A stretch of DNA of 6,892 bases, taken from assembly GCA_036824465.1 (NCBI GenBank), contig DAITAC010000152.1:1-6892 (forward strand). The letters run 5' to 3'. Source of the DNA: JAKOQB01 sp036824465. Its GTDB lineage: Bacteria > Pseudomonadota > Gammaproteobacteria > Burkholderiales > Burkholderiaceae_F. Under the pieces are notes generated by a model. It ran no database searches, was not told where the DNA came from, and saw nothing but the letters and a program-made list of their open reading frames with translations. The position numbers were made by a program, and so were the translations under genes. Every line of letters starts with the position of its first letter. Positions within the stretch are counted from its first letter, which is position 1. Positions 1 to 5,664 of this stretch are shown piece after piece.

Positions 1-323
1 CCGATCTCGGCCTTGGCGACGAATCTGCTCGGCAACGTGGCGAGTATCGCGAAGACATCGATCCAAGAGATGTGATTCGACAACAGCAATCGCCCCTGGG
101 TCCAGTCCGCGACGCCGCTTCGCGCCAGTTTCGGCTCGATTGCGAAACCGGTAACGCGCAGGCGCGCGCCGCAGATCGCCAGCAGCGCGCGCGACCAGAT
201 TCGAATGGTTGGATTGCGCCGCCGCTGCGACTGCCACGGGAAGATCAGCAGCGCGATCGCCAGGCCGACAAGCACATGCGCCAGCAGCACGACAATCCGC
301 AGCGGTGCGATCAGCGCGCTCAT
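1..323 (-). CDS. plsC: 1-acyl-sn-glycerol-3-phosphate acyltransferase (PlsC family), N-terminal part, cut by the window edge
   Basis: The minus strand is open from an ATG at 323-321 to base 1, giving 107 residues of a protein that continues beyond the left edge. Residues about 5-28 are hydrophobic (LRIVVLLAHVLVGLAIALLI) and look like an N-terminal membrane anchor. Residues 82-89 read SNHISWID, which is the acyltransferase motif I (H-x4-D, His84 and Asp89 being the catalytic pair in the family), followed by SRFVAKAEIG, typical of LPA acyltransferases. The family transfers an acyl chain to lysophosphatidate at the inner membrane to make phosphatidate. The gene starts 24 bp after the pyrX stop in the same direction, so it is probably the last or next gene of the operon. 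No clear Shine-Dalgarno precedes the ATG. Family assignment is firm; exact substrate is inferred. Confidence 0.88.
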   Translation of the reverse strand, partial: MSALIAPLRIVVLLAHVLVGLAIALLIFPWQSQRRRNPTIRIWSRALLAICGARLRVTGFAIEPKLARSGVADWTQGRLLLSNHISWIDVFAILATLPSRFVAKAEI

Positions 324-347
324 GTCAATCGCCGGCGCGCTGGCGCG

Positions 348-1622
348 TCAGCGGCGCTCGAAGCGGACTTCACCACCTACGAGGGTGAAGCGCGCGCGGC
401 CTTCCAGCTCATGACCGGCGAACGGCGTGTCCTTGCCGTCGCTTACGAGCGCTTCGGGAACCACACGCCAGGGCACGCTCGGATCGAACATGACGATGTC
501 GGCCTTGGCGCCGATCGCCAGCCGGCCGGTCGGCTCCCCCAGCACACGCGCCGCATCGCTCGTTACCTTGCCCAGCGCGCGGACCAGCGGCACCTTGGCG
601 CGCCCGGCCCATTTCAACACCAGGGGAAGCAGTGTCTCGAGCGCCGTGGCACCGGGTGCGGCTTCGCCAAACGGCAACAGCTTGTCGTCTTCGCCAACCG
701 GCGTGTGATCGGAGCAGATCGCGTCGATCGTGCCGTCGGCCAATCCGGCGACGATGGCGTCCCGATCGCGCTGCGATCGCAGCGGCGGATCAAGCCGGTA
801 GTTGGAGTCGAAGTAACCAATGTCGACGTCGATCAAATGCACGTGATGAATGCCGACGTCGGCGGTGACGGGAAGGCCGTCGCGCTTGGCCCGGCGCACG
901 AGCTCGACGCCGGCGGCCGAAGACAGGCGCGCCAGGTGCACGCGCGGGTTACCCGCCGCGCGCTGCAGTTCGAACACCGTGTGCAACGCGACCGTCTCCG
1001 CCGCAACCGGAACGGAGGGCAGGCCGAGTCGCCCTGCCACCGGACCCGCGGCGGCGACACCGCTGCCAGCCAGCGTGTCCTCGACCGGCCGCAGCCACAG
1101 CGGCAGATCGAATGTCTTCGCGTAGCGCATCGCCTGCAGCAGCACGCTGTTGTCGTGTGGCAGCGCACGTGTGTGCATGAAGGCAACACAGCCGACTTCG
1201 TGCAGCGTCTCGATCTCCGCCAGCGCCTCGCCCGCCAGTCCCGCGGTCAGCGCCCCGAGCGGATACAGCCGTGCTCCCGCCGCCTCGCGCGAGCGCTGGC
1301 GCAGCATGCGCACCAGCCCCGGCTCATCGAGCGGCGGATCGGTGTCGGGCGGACACACGACGCCCGTCACGCCGCCAGCCAGAGCGGCGCGCATCTCGAC
1401 CTTAAGCGCACCTTCGGCGCCCGGCTCGCGCATGCGCGCGCACAGATCGACCAGACCCGGCGCAACGATCAGACCGTGCGCGTCAATGGTTCGATCGGCC
1501 TTGAATCCCGGCGGCTCGGCACCGATCGCGGCGATGCGTCCGTCGGCGATGAACAGGTCGGCGATTGCATCGTGTCCCGACGCCGGATCGATCACGCGGC
1601 CATTGCGAATGGCGATTCTCAT
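348..1622 (-). CDS. pyrX: Dihydroorotase-like non-catalytic chain of aspartate carbamoyltransferase (PyrC'/PyrX)
   Basis: 424 residues, the full length of a type I dihydroorotase. The fold is clear: IDAHGLIVAPGLVD at 46-59, a REPG at 65-68, DPPLR at 278-282, and SDHTP at 304-308. The metal site is gone. The HxH normally following the PGLVD strand reads Cys61-Ala-Arg63. The FSDDG region reads FMHTR (148-152), with no Asp. The HxED site reads PVED (179-182). The HxST histidine is Arg232. Only Asp305 remains. The MPNT segment is altered too (PPDT, 91-94). The protein should therefore not hydrolyse dihydroorotate. In pseudomonads the chain encoded next to pyrB has the same defects and is a structural partner for ATCase assembly; the same role is inferred here. 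The start is ATG at 1622 with GGAG nine bases upstream. pyrB lies 67 bp upstream. Automatic annotation would likely call it plain dihydroorotase pyrC. Confidence 0.92.
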   Translation of the reverse strand: MRIAIRNGRVIDPASGHDAIADLFIADGRIAAIGAEPPGFKADRTIDAHGLIVAPGLVDLCARMREPGAEGALKVEMRAALAGGVTGVVCPPDTDPPLDEPGLVRMLRQRSREAAGARLYPLGALTAGLAGEALAEIETLHEVGCVAFMHTRALPHDNSVLLQAMRYAKTFDLPLWLRPVEDTLAGSGVAAAGPVAGRLGLPSVPVAAETVALHTVFELQRAAGNPRVHLARLSSAAGVELVRRAKRDGLPVTADVGIHHVHLIDVDIGYFDSNYRLDPPLRSQRDRDAIVAGLADGTIDAICSDHTPVGEDDKLLPFGEAAPGATALETLLPLVLKWAGRAKVPLVRALGKVTSDAARVLGEPTGRLAIGAKADIVMFDPSVPWRVVPEALVSDGKDTPFAGHELEGRARFTLVGGEVRFERR

Positions 1623-1631
1623 CGGCCGGTG

Positions 1632-1635
1632 CTCC
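1632..1635 (-). promoter_or_regulatory. Shine-Dalgarno of pyrX
   Basis: The minus strand reads GGAG followed by nine bases and then ATG at 1622. It supports this ATG rather than two out-of-frame ATGs about 45 bases upstream. The GGAG lies between two CCGG tetramers that could pair weakly; any effect on translation is speculation. Confidence 0.6.
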
Positions 1636-1668
1636 CGGTGGGGACGCGAACATCATGCTCGCCACGCT

Positions 1669-1686
1669 CGACGCCCGACGCCCGAC
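1669..1686. repeat. Short tandem heptamer between pyrB and pyrX
   Basis: On the plus strand CGACGCC occurs twice in tandem and is followed by CGAC, 2.6 copies in total. It lies in the 67-bp pyrB-pyrX spacer, just after the pyrB stop. It may be a slippage product; no function is apparent. Confidence 0.5.
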
Positions 1687-1689
1687 TTC

Positions 1690-2649
1690 TCATTGCATCC
1701 TCTGCGACGATGCCGCAATCGACAGCACCGCCATGCGCACCGCGATGCCGAATGTCACCTGCGGCAGGATCACGCTTTGCGCGCCATCGGCGACGTGCGA
1801 ATCGATCTCCACGCCACGGTTCATCGGACCGGGATGCATCACGATCGCATCGGGCTTCGCCAGCCGCAGCTTGTCCGGCGTCAGGCCATAGTTGCGAAAG
1901 AACTCCTGTGCGCTGGGCAGCAGCGCGCCGCGCATCCGTTCGTTCTGCAGCCGCAGCATGATGATCACGTCGGCGTCCTTGATGCCTTCCTCGAGCCGGG
2001 TGCACACGCGCACGCCCATCTCCTCGAGCCCGGATGGAAGCAGCGTCAGCGGCCCCACCGCACGCACCTCGGGCACGCCGAGCGTGGTCAGCGCGTGGAT
2101 GTCCGAGCGCGCCACGCGCGAGTGCAGGATGTCGCCGACGATCGCCACTCTCAGGTTCGCGAATTCGCGCTTGTAGTGGCGAATCGTGTACATATCGAGC
2201 AGCCCCTGCGTGGGGTGCGCATGGCGGCCGTCGCCGGCATTGATGACGTGGATGTGCGGCGCCACGTGCTGGGCGATCAGATACGGCGCGCCACTGGTCG
2301 CATGGCGGACCACAAACATGTCGGCCTGCATCGCCGTGAGATTGTTGATCGTGTCGAGCAGGGATTCGCCCTTGGAGGTGCTCGAGCGCGTGATGTCCAG
2401 GTTGAACACGTCGGCGGAAAGCCGGCGCGCCGCGATCTCGAACGTGGTGCGCGTGCGCGTGCTGTGCTCGAAGAACAGGTTGAACACGGCCGTGCCACGC
2501 AACAGCGGCACGTTCTTGACCTCGCGCGATGCGACATTGATGAAGCTGTCGGCGGTGGTCAGGATGCGCTCGATGATGGCGCGCGGCAATCCCTCGATCG
2601 TCAGCAGGTGGTGCAGTTCGCCGTTCGAGTTGAGTTGCGGATTACGCAC
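1690..2649 (-). CDS. pyrB: Aspartate carbamoyltransferase catalytic subunit, class A type
   Basis: Catalyses carbamoyl phosphate + L-aspartate to carbamoyl aspartate, the committed step of UMP synthesis in the cytoplasm. From a GTG at 2649 it has 319 residues. Motifs in order: FFEHSTRTRTTFE with the carbamoyl-phosphate loop STRTR at 63-67, SSTSKGES at 89-96 (Lys93 from the neighbouring subunit), HPTQ at 145-148, LRLQNERM at 232-239 and HPGPMNRG at 272-279. All active-site motifs are intact. The frame stays open 26 codons further upstream inside pyrR, but GTG at 2649 has GGAG ten bases upstream and gives an N-terminus (PQLNSNGELHHLLTIEGLP) resembling pseudomonad PyrB, which pairs with a pseudo-dihydroorotase. 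The gene overlaps the pyrR end by 8 bp, suggesting translational coupling. No pyrI-like regulatory subunit gene is present in the window. Confidence 0.96.
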   Translation of the reverse strand: MRNPQLNSNGELHHLLTIEGLPRAIIERILTTADSFINVASREVKNVPLLRGTAVFNLFFEHSTRTRTTFEIAARRLSADVFNLDITRSSTSKGESLLDTINNLTAMQADMFVVRHATSGAPYLIAQHVAPHIHVINAGDGRHAHPTQGLLDMYTIRHYKREFANLRVAIVGDILHSRVARSDIHALTTLGVPEVRAVGPLTLLPSGLEEMGVRVCTRLEEGIKDADVIIMLRLQNERMRGALLPSAQEFFRNYGLTPDKLRLAKPDAIVMHPGPMNRGVEIDSHVADGAQSVILPQVTFGIAVRMAVLSIAASSQRMQ

Positions 2650-3160
2650 CTTGCTTCTTCTCCGGTCGTTGCTCCAGCGTGAGACCGAGCTTGCCCGCGT
2701 CGTCGCGCGCCAGCACAACGCTGACATCCGCGGGCACCTCGATCGTGCGGCCGACTACGGATGCCGCGATCGGCAGTTCGCGGCCGCCGCGATCAACCAG
2801 CACCGCCAGATCGATGCGCGCCGGCCGGCCATAGTCGAACAGTTCGTTCATTGCGGCGCGCACCGTGCGGCCGGTGTAGAGCACGTCGTCGATGAGCAGG
2901 ATGTCGGCGCCATCGACATCGAACGCAATGCTCGACGGCTTCACGCTCGGATTCAATCCGGAGCGGCCAAAGTCATCGCGATAAAACGAAATATCCAGAA
3001 CCCCGACCGGATGCTGGATCTTCAGTTCTTCCTTCAGGCGTTCGGCCAGCCACACGCCCCCGGTATGCACGCCGACGAGACGCACGTCGCGTCCGGCCAC
3101 AGTTTCGCGCACACGCTGCGCAAACGCGCGGTAAATCGCTTCGGCGTCGAGGGCAATCAT
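2642..3160 (-). CDS. pyrR: PyrR, pyrimidine operon regulator / uracil phosphoribosyltransferase family
   Basis: 172 residues of the type I phosphoribosyltransferase fold. The PRPP-binding loop reads ILLIDDVLYTGRT at 87-99 with the acidic pair Asp91-Asp92, preceded by LVGVHTGGVWLAERL (28-42) and DISFYRDDF (56-64), and followed by GRPARIDLAVLVDRGGRELPI (111-131). These are PyrR hallmarks. In Bacillus PyrR binds pyr mRNA and senses UMP/PRPP, and it also has some uracil PRTase activity; in proteobacteria its regulatory mechanism is less clear. The chosen ATG at 3160 forms an ATGA overlap with the ruvX stop; an in-frame ATG at 3178 would add six residues. No strong Shine-Dalgarno is seen, so coupling to ruvX translation is likely. 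I saw no obvious attenuator or PyrR-type RNA hairpin before pyrB, which overlaps this gene. Confidence 0.94.
   Translation of the reverse strand: MIALDAEAIYRAFAQRVRETVAGRDVRLVGVHTGGVWLAERLKEELKIQHPVGVLDISFYRDDFGRSGLNPSVKPSSIAFDVDGADILLIDDVLYTGRTVRAAMNELFDYGRPARIDLAVLVDRGGRELPIAASVVGRTIEVPADVSVVLARDDAGKLGLTLEQRPEKKQGA
2660..2663 (-). promoter_or_regulatory. Shine-Dalgarno deciding the GTG start of pyrB
   Basis: The minus strand reads GGAGAAGAAGCAAG and then GTG at 2649. The site lies inside the last codons of pyrR and picks the GTG start over the longer reading frame that begins inside pyrR. Confidence 0.65.
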
Positions 3161-3531
3161 GCCGTTTCGTTGAACCACTGCTGAAGAATGATGGCCGCTG
3201 CCGCGTCATCGGCGCCATACGCCACGACTGCCGATGAATAGCGTTCGTCAATGCGCGCGACCGGGCAGTGATGACGCCCTTCGAGTTGCCGCGCAAAGCG
3301 TTCGCACCGTTCGGTCATCTCGTGCCGTGCGCCGTCGGGGTGGCGGGCAACGCCCACGACGAGTTGCGTCGGCTGCCACTGCTCGACGAGCGCGGCAATT
3401 TGTGCCCAGCGCGCTTTTCCGACTGCATCGATGACCGCCAGCGGACGCGCCTCGCACGTGATCGTGTTGCCGATTGCCACGCCGATGCGGCGCGCGCCGA
3501 AATCGAACGCGAGCACCACGGCGTCGGTCAT
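3157..3531 (-). CDS. ruvX: RuvX/YqgF family RNase H-fold nuclease, compact form
   Basis: 124 residues from ATG at 3531. The N-terminus reads VLAFDFGARRIGVAIGN (6-22) with the first acidic residue Asp10. LVVGVARHPDG (57-67) matches the family VVGLPxxxDG strand. DERYSS at 95-100 is the DERxST motif, and ADDAAAAIILQQWF (107-120) gives the last acid. Family members (E. coli YqgF) are implicated in 16S rRNA 5'-end processing and were first predicted to be Holliday-junction resolvases. Between the DER motif and the last acid there are only about 12 residues, versus roughly 26 in E. coli as I recall it, so the connecting loop is missing. A longer start (ATG at 3600) overlaps yqgE but adds 23 residues unlike the family. 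No Shine-Dalgarno is visible; the 32 bases upstream are pyrimidine-rich. The stop overlaps the pyrR start. Confidence 0.9.
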   Translation of the reverse strand: MTDAVVLAFDFGARRIGVAIGNTITCEARPLAVIDAVGKARWAQIAALVEQWQPTQLVVGVARHPDGARHEMTERCERFARQLEGRHHCPVARIDERYSSAVVAYGADDAAAAIILQQWFNETA

Positions 3532-3592
3532 CGGGAGTGAAAAAGCGAAAGAAATTGGAAGTGGCCGGCCGCGTCCAGTGACACGCACCAGA

Positions 3593-4144
3593 TCAAGCAT
3601 GTCCGGCCAGCCCCGACAGCTGGGTCGAATCAATGCCCAGGAGCTTCAATGCGGCGTCGAAGCGCTGTTCGGCCGGCGTCTCGAAGATGATTCCGGCGTT
3701 GGCCGCGACCGTCAGCCACGCGTTGTGCGCGATTTCGTTCTCCAACTGCCCGCCGCCCCACCCCGAGTGGCCAAGCGTGACCAGCAACTTCCTGGGCCCT
3801 GTACCGTCAGCGACAGCCTCGAGCACATCTTTTGACGTGGTAAGTGCAATTTCGTCGGCGATCGCCAGCGAGGAACTGTAGTTGCCGGTCGGGCTGTGCA
3901 GCACAAATCCACGCTCGGTTTGCACCGGCCCCCCGAAGTAGACCGGGGTGTCCCTCCAAGGCGCGATCTCCAGTTTCAGATCGATCTTGTCAAACAGCTT
4001 GGCCAGGGTGAGGTCAGTTGAGCGGTTGATGACCAGCCCGAGAGCGCCCTTGTCATTGTGCTCGCAGATGTAGACCACCGAACGCTCGAAGTTCGGATCG
4101 ACGAGGCTCGGCATGGCGATCAGGAACTGGTGGGTCAGATTCAT
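3593..4144 (-). CDS. yqgE: YqgE/AlgH family protein (DUF179)
   Basis: 183 residues from ATG at 4144. Family hallmarks are MNLTHQFLIAMP at the N-terminus, RSVVYICEHNDKGALGLVINR, PVYFGGPVQTERGFVLH, TTSKDVLEAV, LGHSGWGGGQLENEI, NAWLTV and the C-terminal LAGHA. The biochemical function is unknown; the Pseudomonas homologue is named AlgH after a proposed role in alginate regulation. It is the first gene of the leftward operon, in the order algH-ruvX-pyrR-pyrB-pyrC' also known from Pseudomonas aeruginosa. Two starts compete: ATG at 4159 (MAKVQ..., 188 residues) and ATG at 4144. I favour 4144 because E. coli YqgE begins at the same MNL, AAAGG lies five bases before it, and a TACAAT -10 box ends only seven bases before the upstream ATG. 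No signal peptide is seen; cytoplasmic. Confidence 0.94.
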   Translation of the reverse strand: MNLTHQFLIAMPSLVDPNFERSVVYICEHNDKGALGLVINRSTDLTLAKLFDKIDLKLEIAPWRDTPVYFGGPVQTERGFVLHSPTGNYSSSLAIADEIALTTSKDVLEAVADGTGPRKLLVTLGHSGWGGGQLENEIAHNAWLTVAANAGIIFETPAEQRFDAALKLLGIDSTQLSGLAGHA

Positions 4145-4159
4145 CTGGACCTTTGCCAT

Positions 4160-4224
4160 GCAAGCGATTGTATTCTCACCCGGCGACCCGGAAATTGACC
4201 TCGACCCTGCTTGCTGACTGTTAA
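4160..4224. promoter_or_regulatory. Divergent intergenic region between yqgE and phrB
   Basis: About 65 bp (80 if yqgE starts at 4144) must hold promoters for both directions. For yqgE the minus-strand TACAAT box is visible. For phrB, TTGACC at 4195-4200 on the plus strand matches a -35 in five of six positions, but the -10 spacing lands on TGTTAA touching the phrB ATG, so it is doubtful; TATTCT at 4171-4176 is another weak -10 candidate and would overlap the opposing yqgE -10. No clear operator palindrome was seen. Confidence 0.4.
4167..4172 (-). promoter_or_regulatory. Likely -10 box of the yqgE-ruvX-pyr operon promoter
   Basis: The minus strand reads TACAAT, five of six matches to the sigma-70 -10 consensus, in an otherwise GC-rich stretch. 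The -35 region 16-18 bases upstream (around AATTTCCG) is weak. Transcription would start near 4160, giving almost no leader before ATG 4159 but about 16 bases before ATG 4144. Confidence 0.45.
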
Positions 4225-5664
4225 ATGGACGCCGCCCTCGTCTGGTTTCGCCGCGATCTGCGGTTGCACGACCATGCGGCGCTTTATCACGCGCTGCGCG
4301 CGGCCCGCCGCGTGTACTGCGCTTTCGTGTTCGACCGCGCAATCCTCGATGCGTTGCTGGCGGAAGGGCTCTCGGCCGATCGTCGCGTCGAGTTCATTCA
4401 CCATGCGATCATCGAGTTGGCGCACGCACTCGCCGCGCGCGGCTCGGCGCTGATCGTCCGCCACGGCTTTGCCGCCGACGAGATCGTCCGGCTCGCGGCC
4501 GAACTGCGCGTCGATGCGGTGTTCGCCAATCACGACTGCGAGCCGTACGCGATCACGCGGGACGATCGGGTCGCCAGCGCACTTGCGGCGGCAGGGCGGC
4601 GTCTGCACACCTTCAAGGATCAGGTGATTTTTGAGAAGGACGAAGTGCTGACCGGCGCGGGCCGACCCTTTTCCGTCTTTACCCCATACAAGAACGCCTG
4701 GCTGAAGAAGCTCACACCGTTCTACGCGAAGTCGTATCCGACCGAGCAACACTTTGCGACTCTCGCGCGGCAAGCTCAGATTGACTCGATTCCGGCGCTG
4801 GCGCAGCTTGGCTTTGCCGCCACGAATCTGACCCGCCTGCGCATTCCAACCGGTGCGACGGGCGGCGCTCAGCTACTCGAGGAGTTCAAGACCCGCATCG
4901 ATACGTACGACCGCACGCGTGACTTCCCCGCCGTCAGGGGACCGTCGTACCTGTCGGCGCACCTGCGCTTCGGCACGGTGTCGGTCCGCGAACTGGCGGC
5001 CTTCGCGCTGCAGAGGATCGAGGCGGGGTCGACCGGCGCGCAGGTCTGGCTGTCCGAACTCATCTGGCGCGACTTCTATCAACAGATCCTGTTTCACCAT
5101 CCGCATGTCGCAACAAGCGCATTCAAGCCCGAATACGACCGGATCCATTGGAGCGAAGACCAGGCGCTATTCGCCGCCTGGTGCGAGGGACGAACGGGCT
5201 ATCCGCTCGTCGATGCGGCAATGGCGCAGATCAACCAGACCGGCTACATGCACAACCGATTGCGCATGGTTGTCGCGAGCTTTCTGACCAAGGACCTCGG
5301 CATCGACTGGAGGCGCGGCGAGCGGTACTTCGCGCGTCACCTCAACGACTTCGATCTGGCAGCAAACAACGGCGGATGGCAGTGGGCCGCATCGAGCGGC
5401 TGCGACGCTCAGCCCTACTTCCGCATCTTCAACCCGGTCACGCAGAGCGAAAAGTTCGACCGTGATGGCGCGTTCATCAAACGCTACCTGCCGCAACTGG
5501 AAAGTTTCAATGCCAAGGAGATCCACGCACCGTGGCTCGCGCCTGCGCAGCGCCAAAGCGACGCCGGTTGCATCATCGGCGTGGACTACCCGGCGCCAAT
5601 TGTCGACCACGCGGTAGCGCGCGCGACTACGCTCGAGCGCTACGCGGTGGTCAAGCGCGATTGA
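4225..5664 (+). CDS. phrB: Class I CPD deoxyribodipyrimidine photolyase
   Basis: 479 residues, the usual length. The protein repairs UV-induced cyclobutane pyrimidine dimers using light and FADH-. The N-terminal alpha/beta antenna domain begins ALVWFRRDLRLHDHAAL (4-20) and includes ANHDCEPYAITRDDRV (101-116). The C-terminal FAD domain contains SYLSAHLRFG (241-250), ELIWRDFY (278-285; Glu278 and Trp281 match the dimer-binding Glu/Trp), GRTGYPLVDAAM (322-333), YMHNRLRM (341-348), DLAANNGGWQWAAS (377-390) and RIFNP (400-404). The electron-transfer tryptophan triad appears intact as Trp319, Trp362 and Trp385, and the flavin-facing Asn as Asn381. Closeness to E. coli PhrB suggests a folate antenna, not proven. 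An in-frame TAA directly precedes the ATG, so no earlier start is possible; no Shine-Dalgarno is visible. The 3' end overlaps the convergent transporter gene by 14 bp. Confidence 0.97.
   Translation: MDAALVWFRRDLRLHDHAALYHALRAARRVYCAFVFDRAILDALLAEGLSADRRVEFIHHAIIELAHALAARGSALIVRHGFAADEIVRLAAELRVDAVFANHDCEPYAITRDDRVASALAAAGRRLHTFKDQVIFEKDEVLTGAGRPFSVFTPYKNAWLKKLTPFYAKSYPTEQHFATLARQAQIDSIPALAQLGFAATNLTRLRIPTGATGGAQLLEEFKTRIDTYDRTRDFPAVRGPSYLSAHLRFGTVSVRELAAFALQRIEAGSTGAQVWLSELIWRDFYQQILFHHPHVATSAFKPEYDRIHWSEDQALFAAWCEGRTGYPLVDAAMAQINQTGYMHNRLRMVVASFLTKDLGIDWRRGERYFARHLNDFDLAANNGGWQWAASSGCDAQPYFRIFNPVTQSEKFDRDGAFIKRYLPQLESFNAKEIHAPWLAPAQRQSDAGCIIGVDYPAPIVDHAVARATTLERYAVVKRD

Noticed and set aside
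72..1961. A 629-codon open frame on the plus strand across plsC, pyrX and pyrB
   Set aside because: It is antisense to three genes with clear family motifs, and its product is rich in Arg, Ala, Gln, His and Asp without any domain I recognise. Long antisense frames are common in high-GC coding DNA.
1150..2682. A 510-codon open frame on the plus strand across pyrX and pyrB
   Set aside because: Antisense shadow of pyrB/pyrX; low-complexity Arg/Ser/Ala/His composition and no recognisable motifs.
2650..2727. N-terminal extension of pyrB into pyrR
   Set aside because: The added 26 residues are the pyrR 3' end read in another frame; the GTG at 2649 has a good ribosome-binding site and gives a normal N-terminus.
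2186..3184. A 332-codon plus-strand frame over pyrB and pyrR
   Set aside because: Lies antisense to intact, motif-bearing pyrR and pyrB; no Shine-Dalgarno or domain supports it.
3532..3633. Longer RuvX starts at 3633 or 3600
   Set aside because: The extra residues run over the yqgE end and do not resemble RuvX N-termini, which begin a few residues before the AFDFG strand.
4195..4224. TTGACC...TGTTAA as the phrB promoter
   Set aside because: The -35 is good but the -10 matches only three of six positions and abuts the ATG, putting the start of transcription inside the gene; not listed as a promoter.
4141..4773. A 210-codon minus-strand frame inside phrB, upstream of yqgE
   Set aside because: Antisense to the photolyase antenna domain, which is well conserved; no family match seen.
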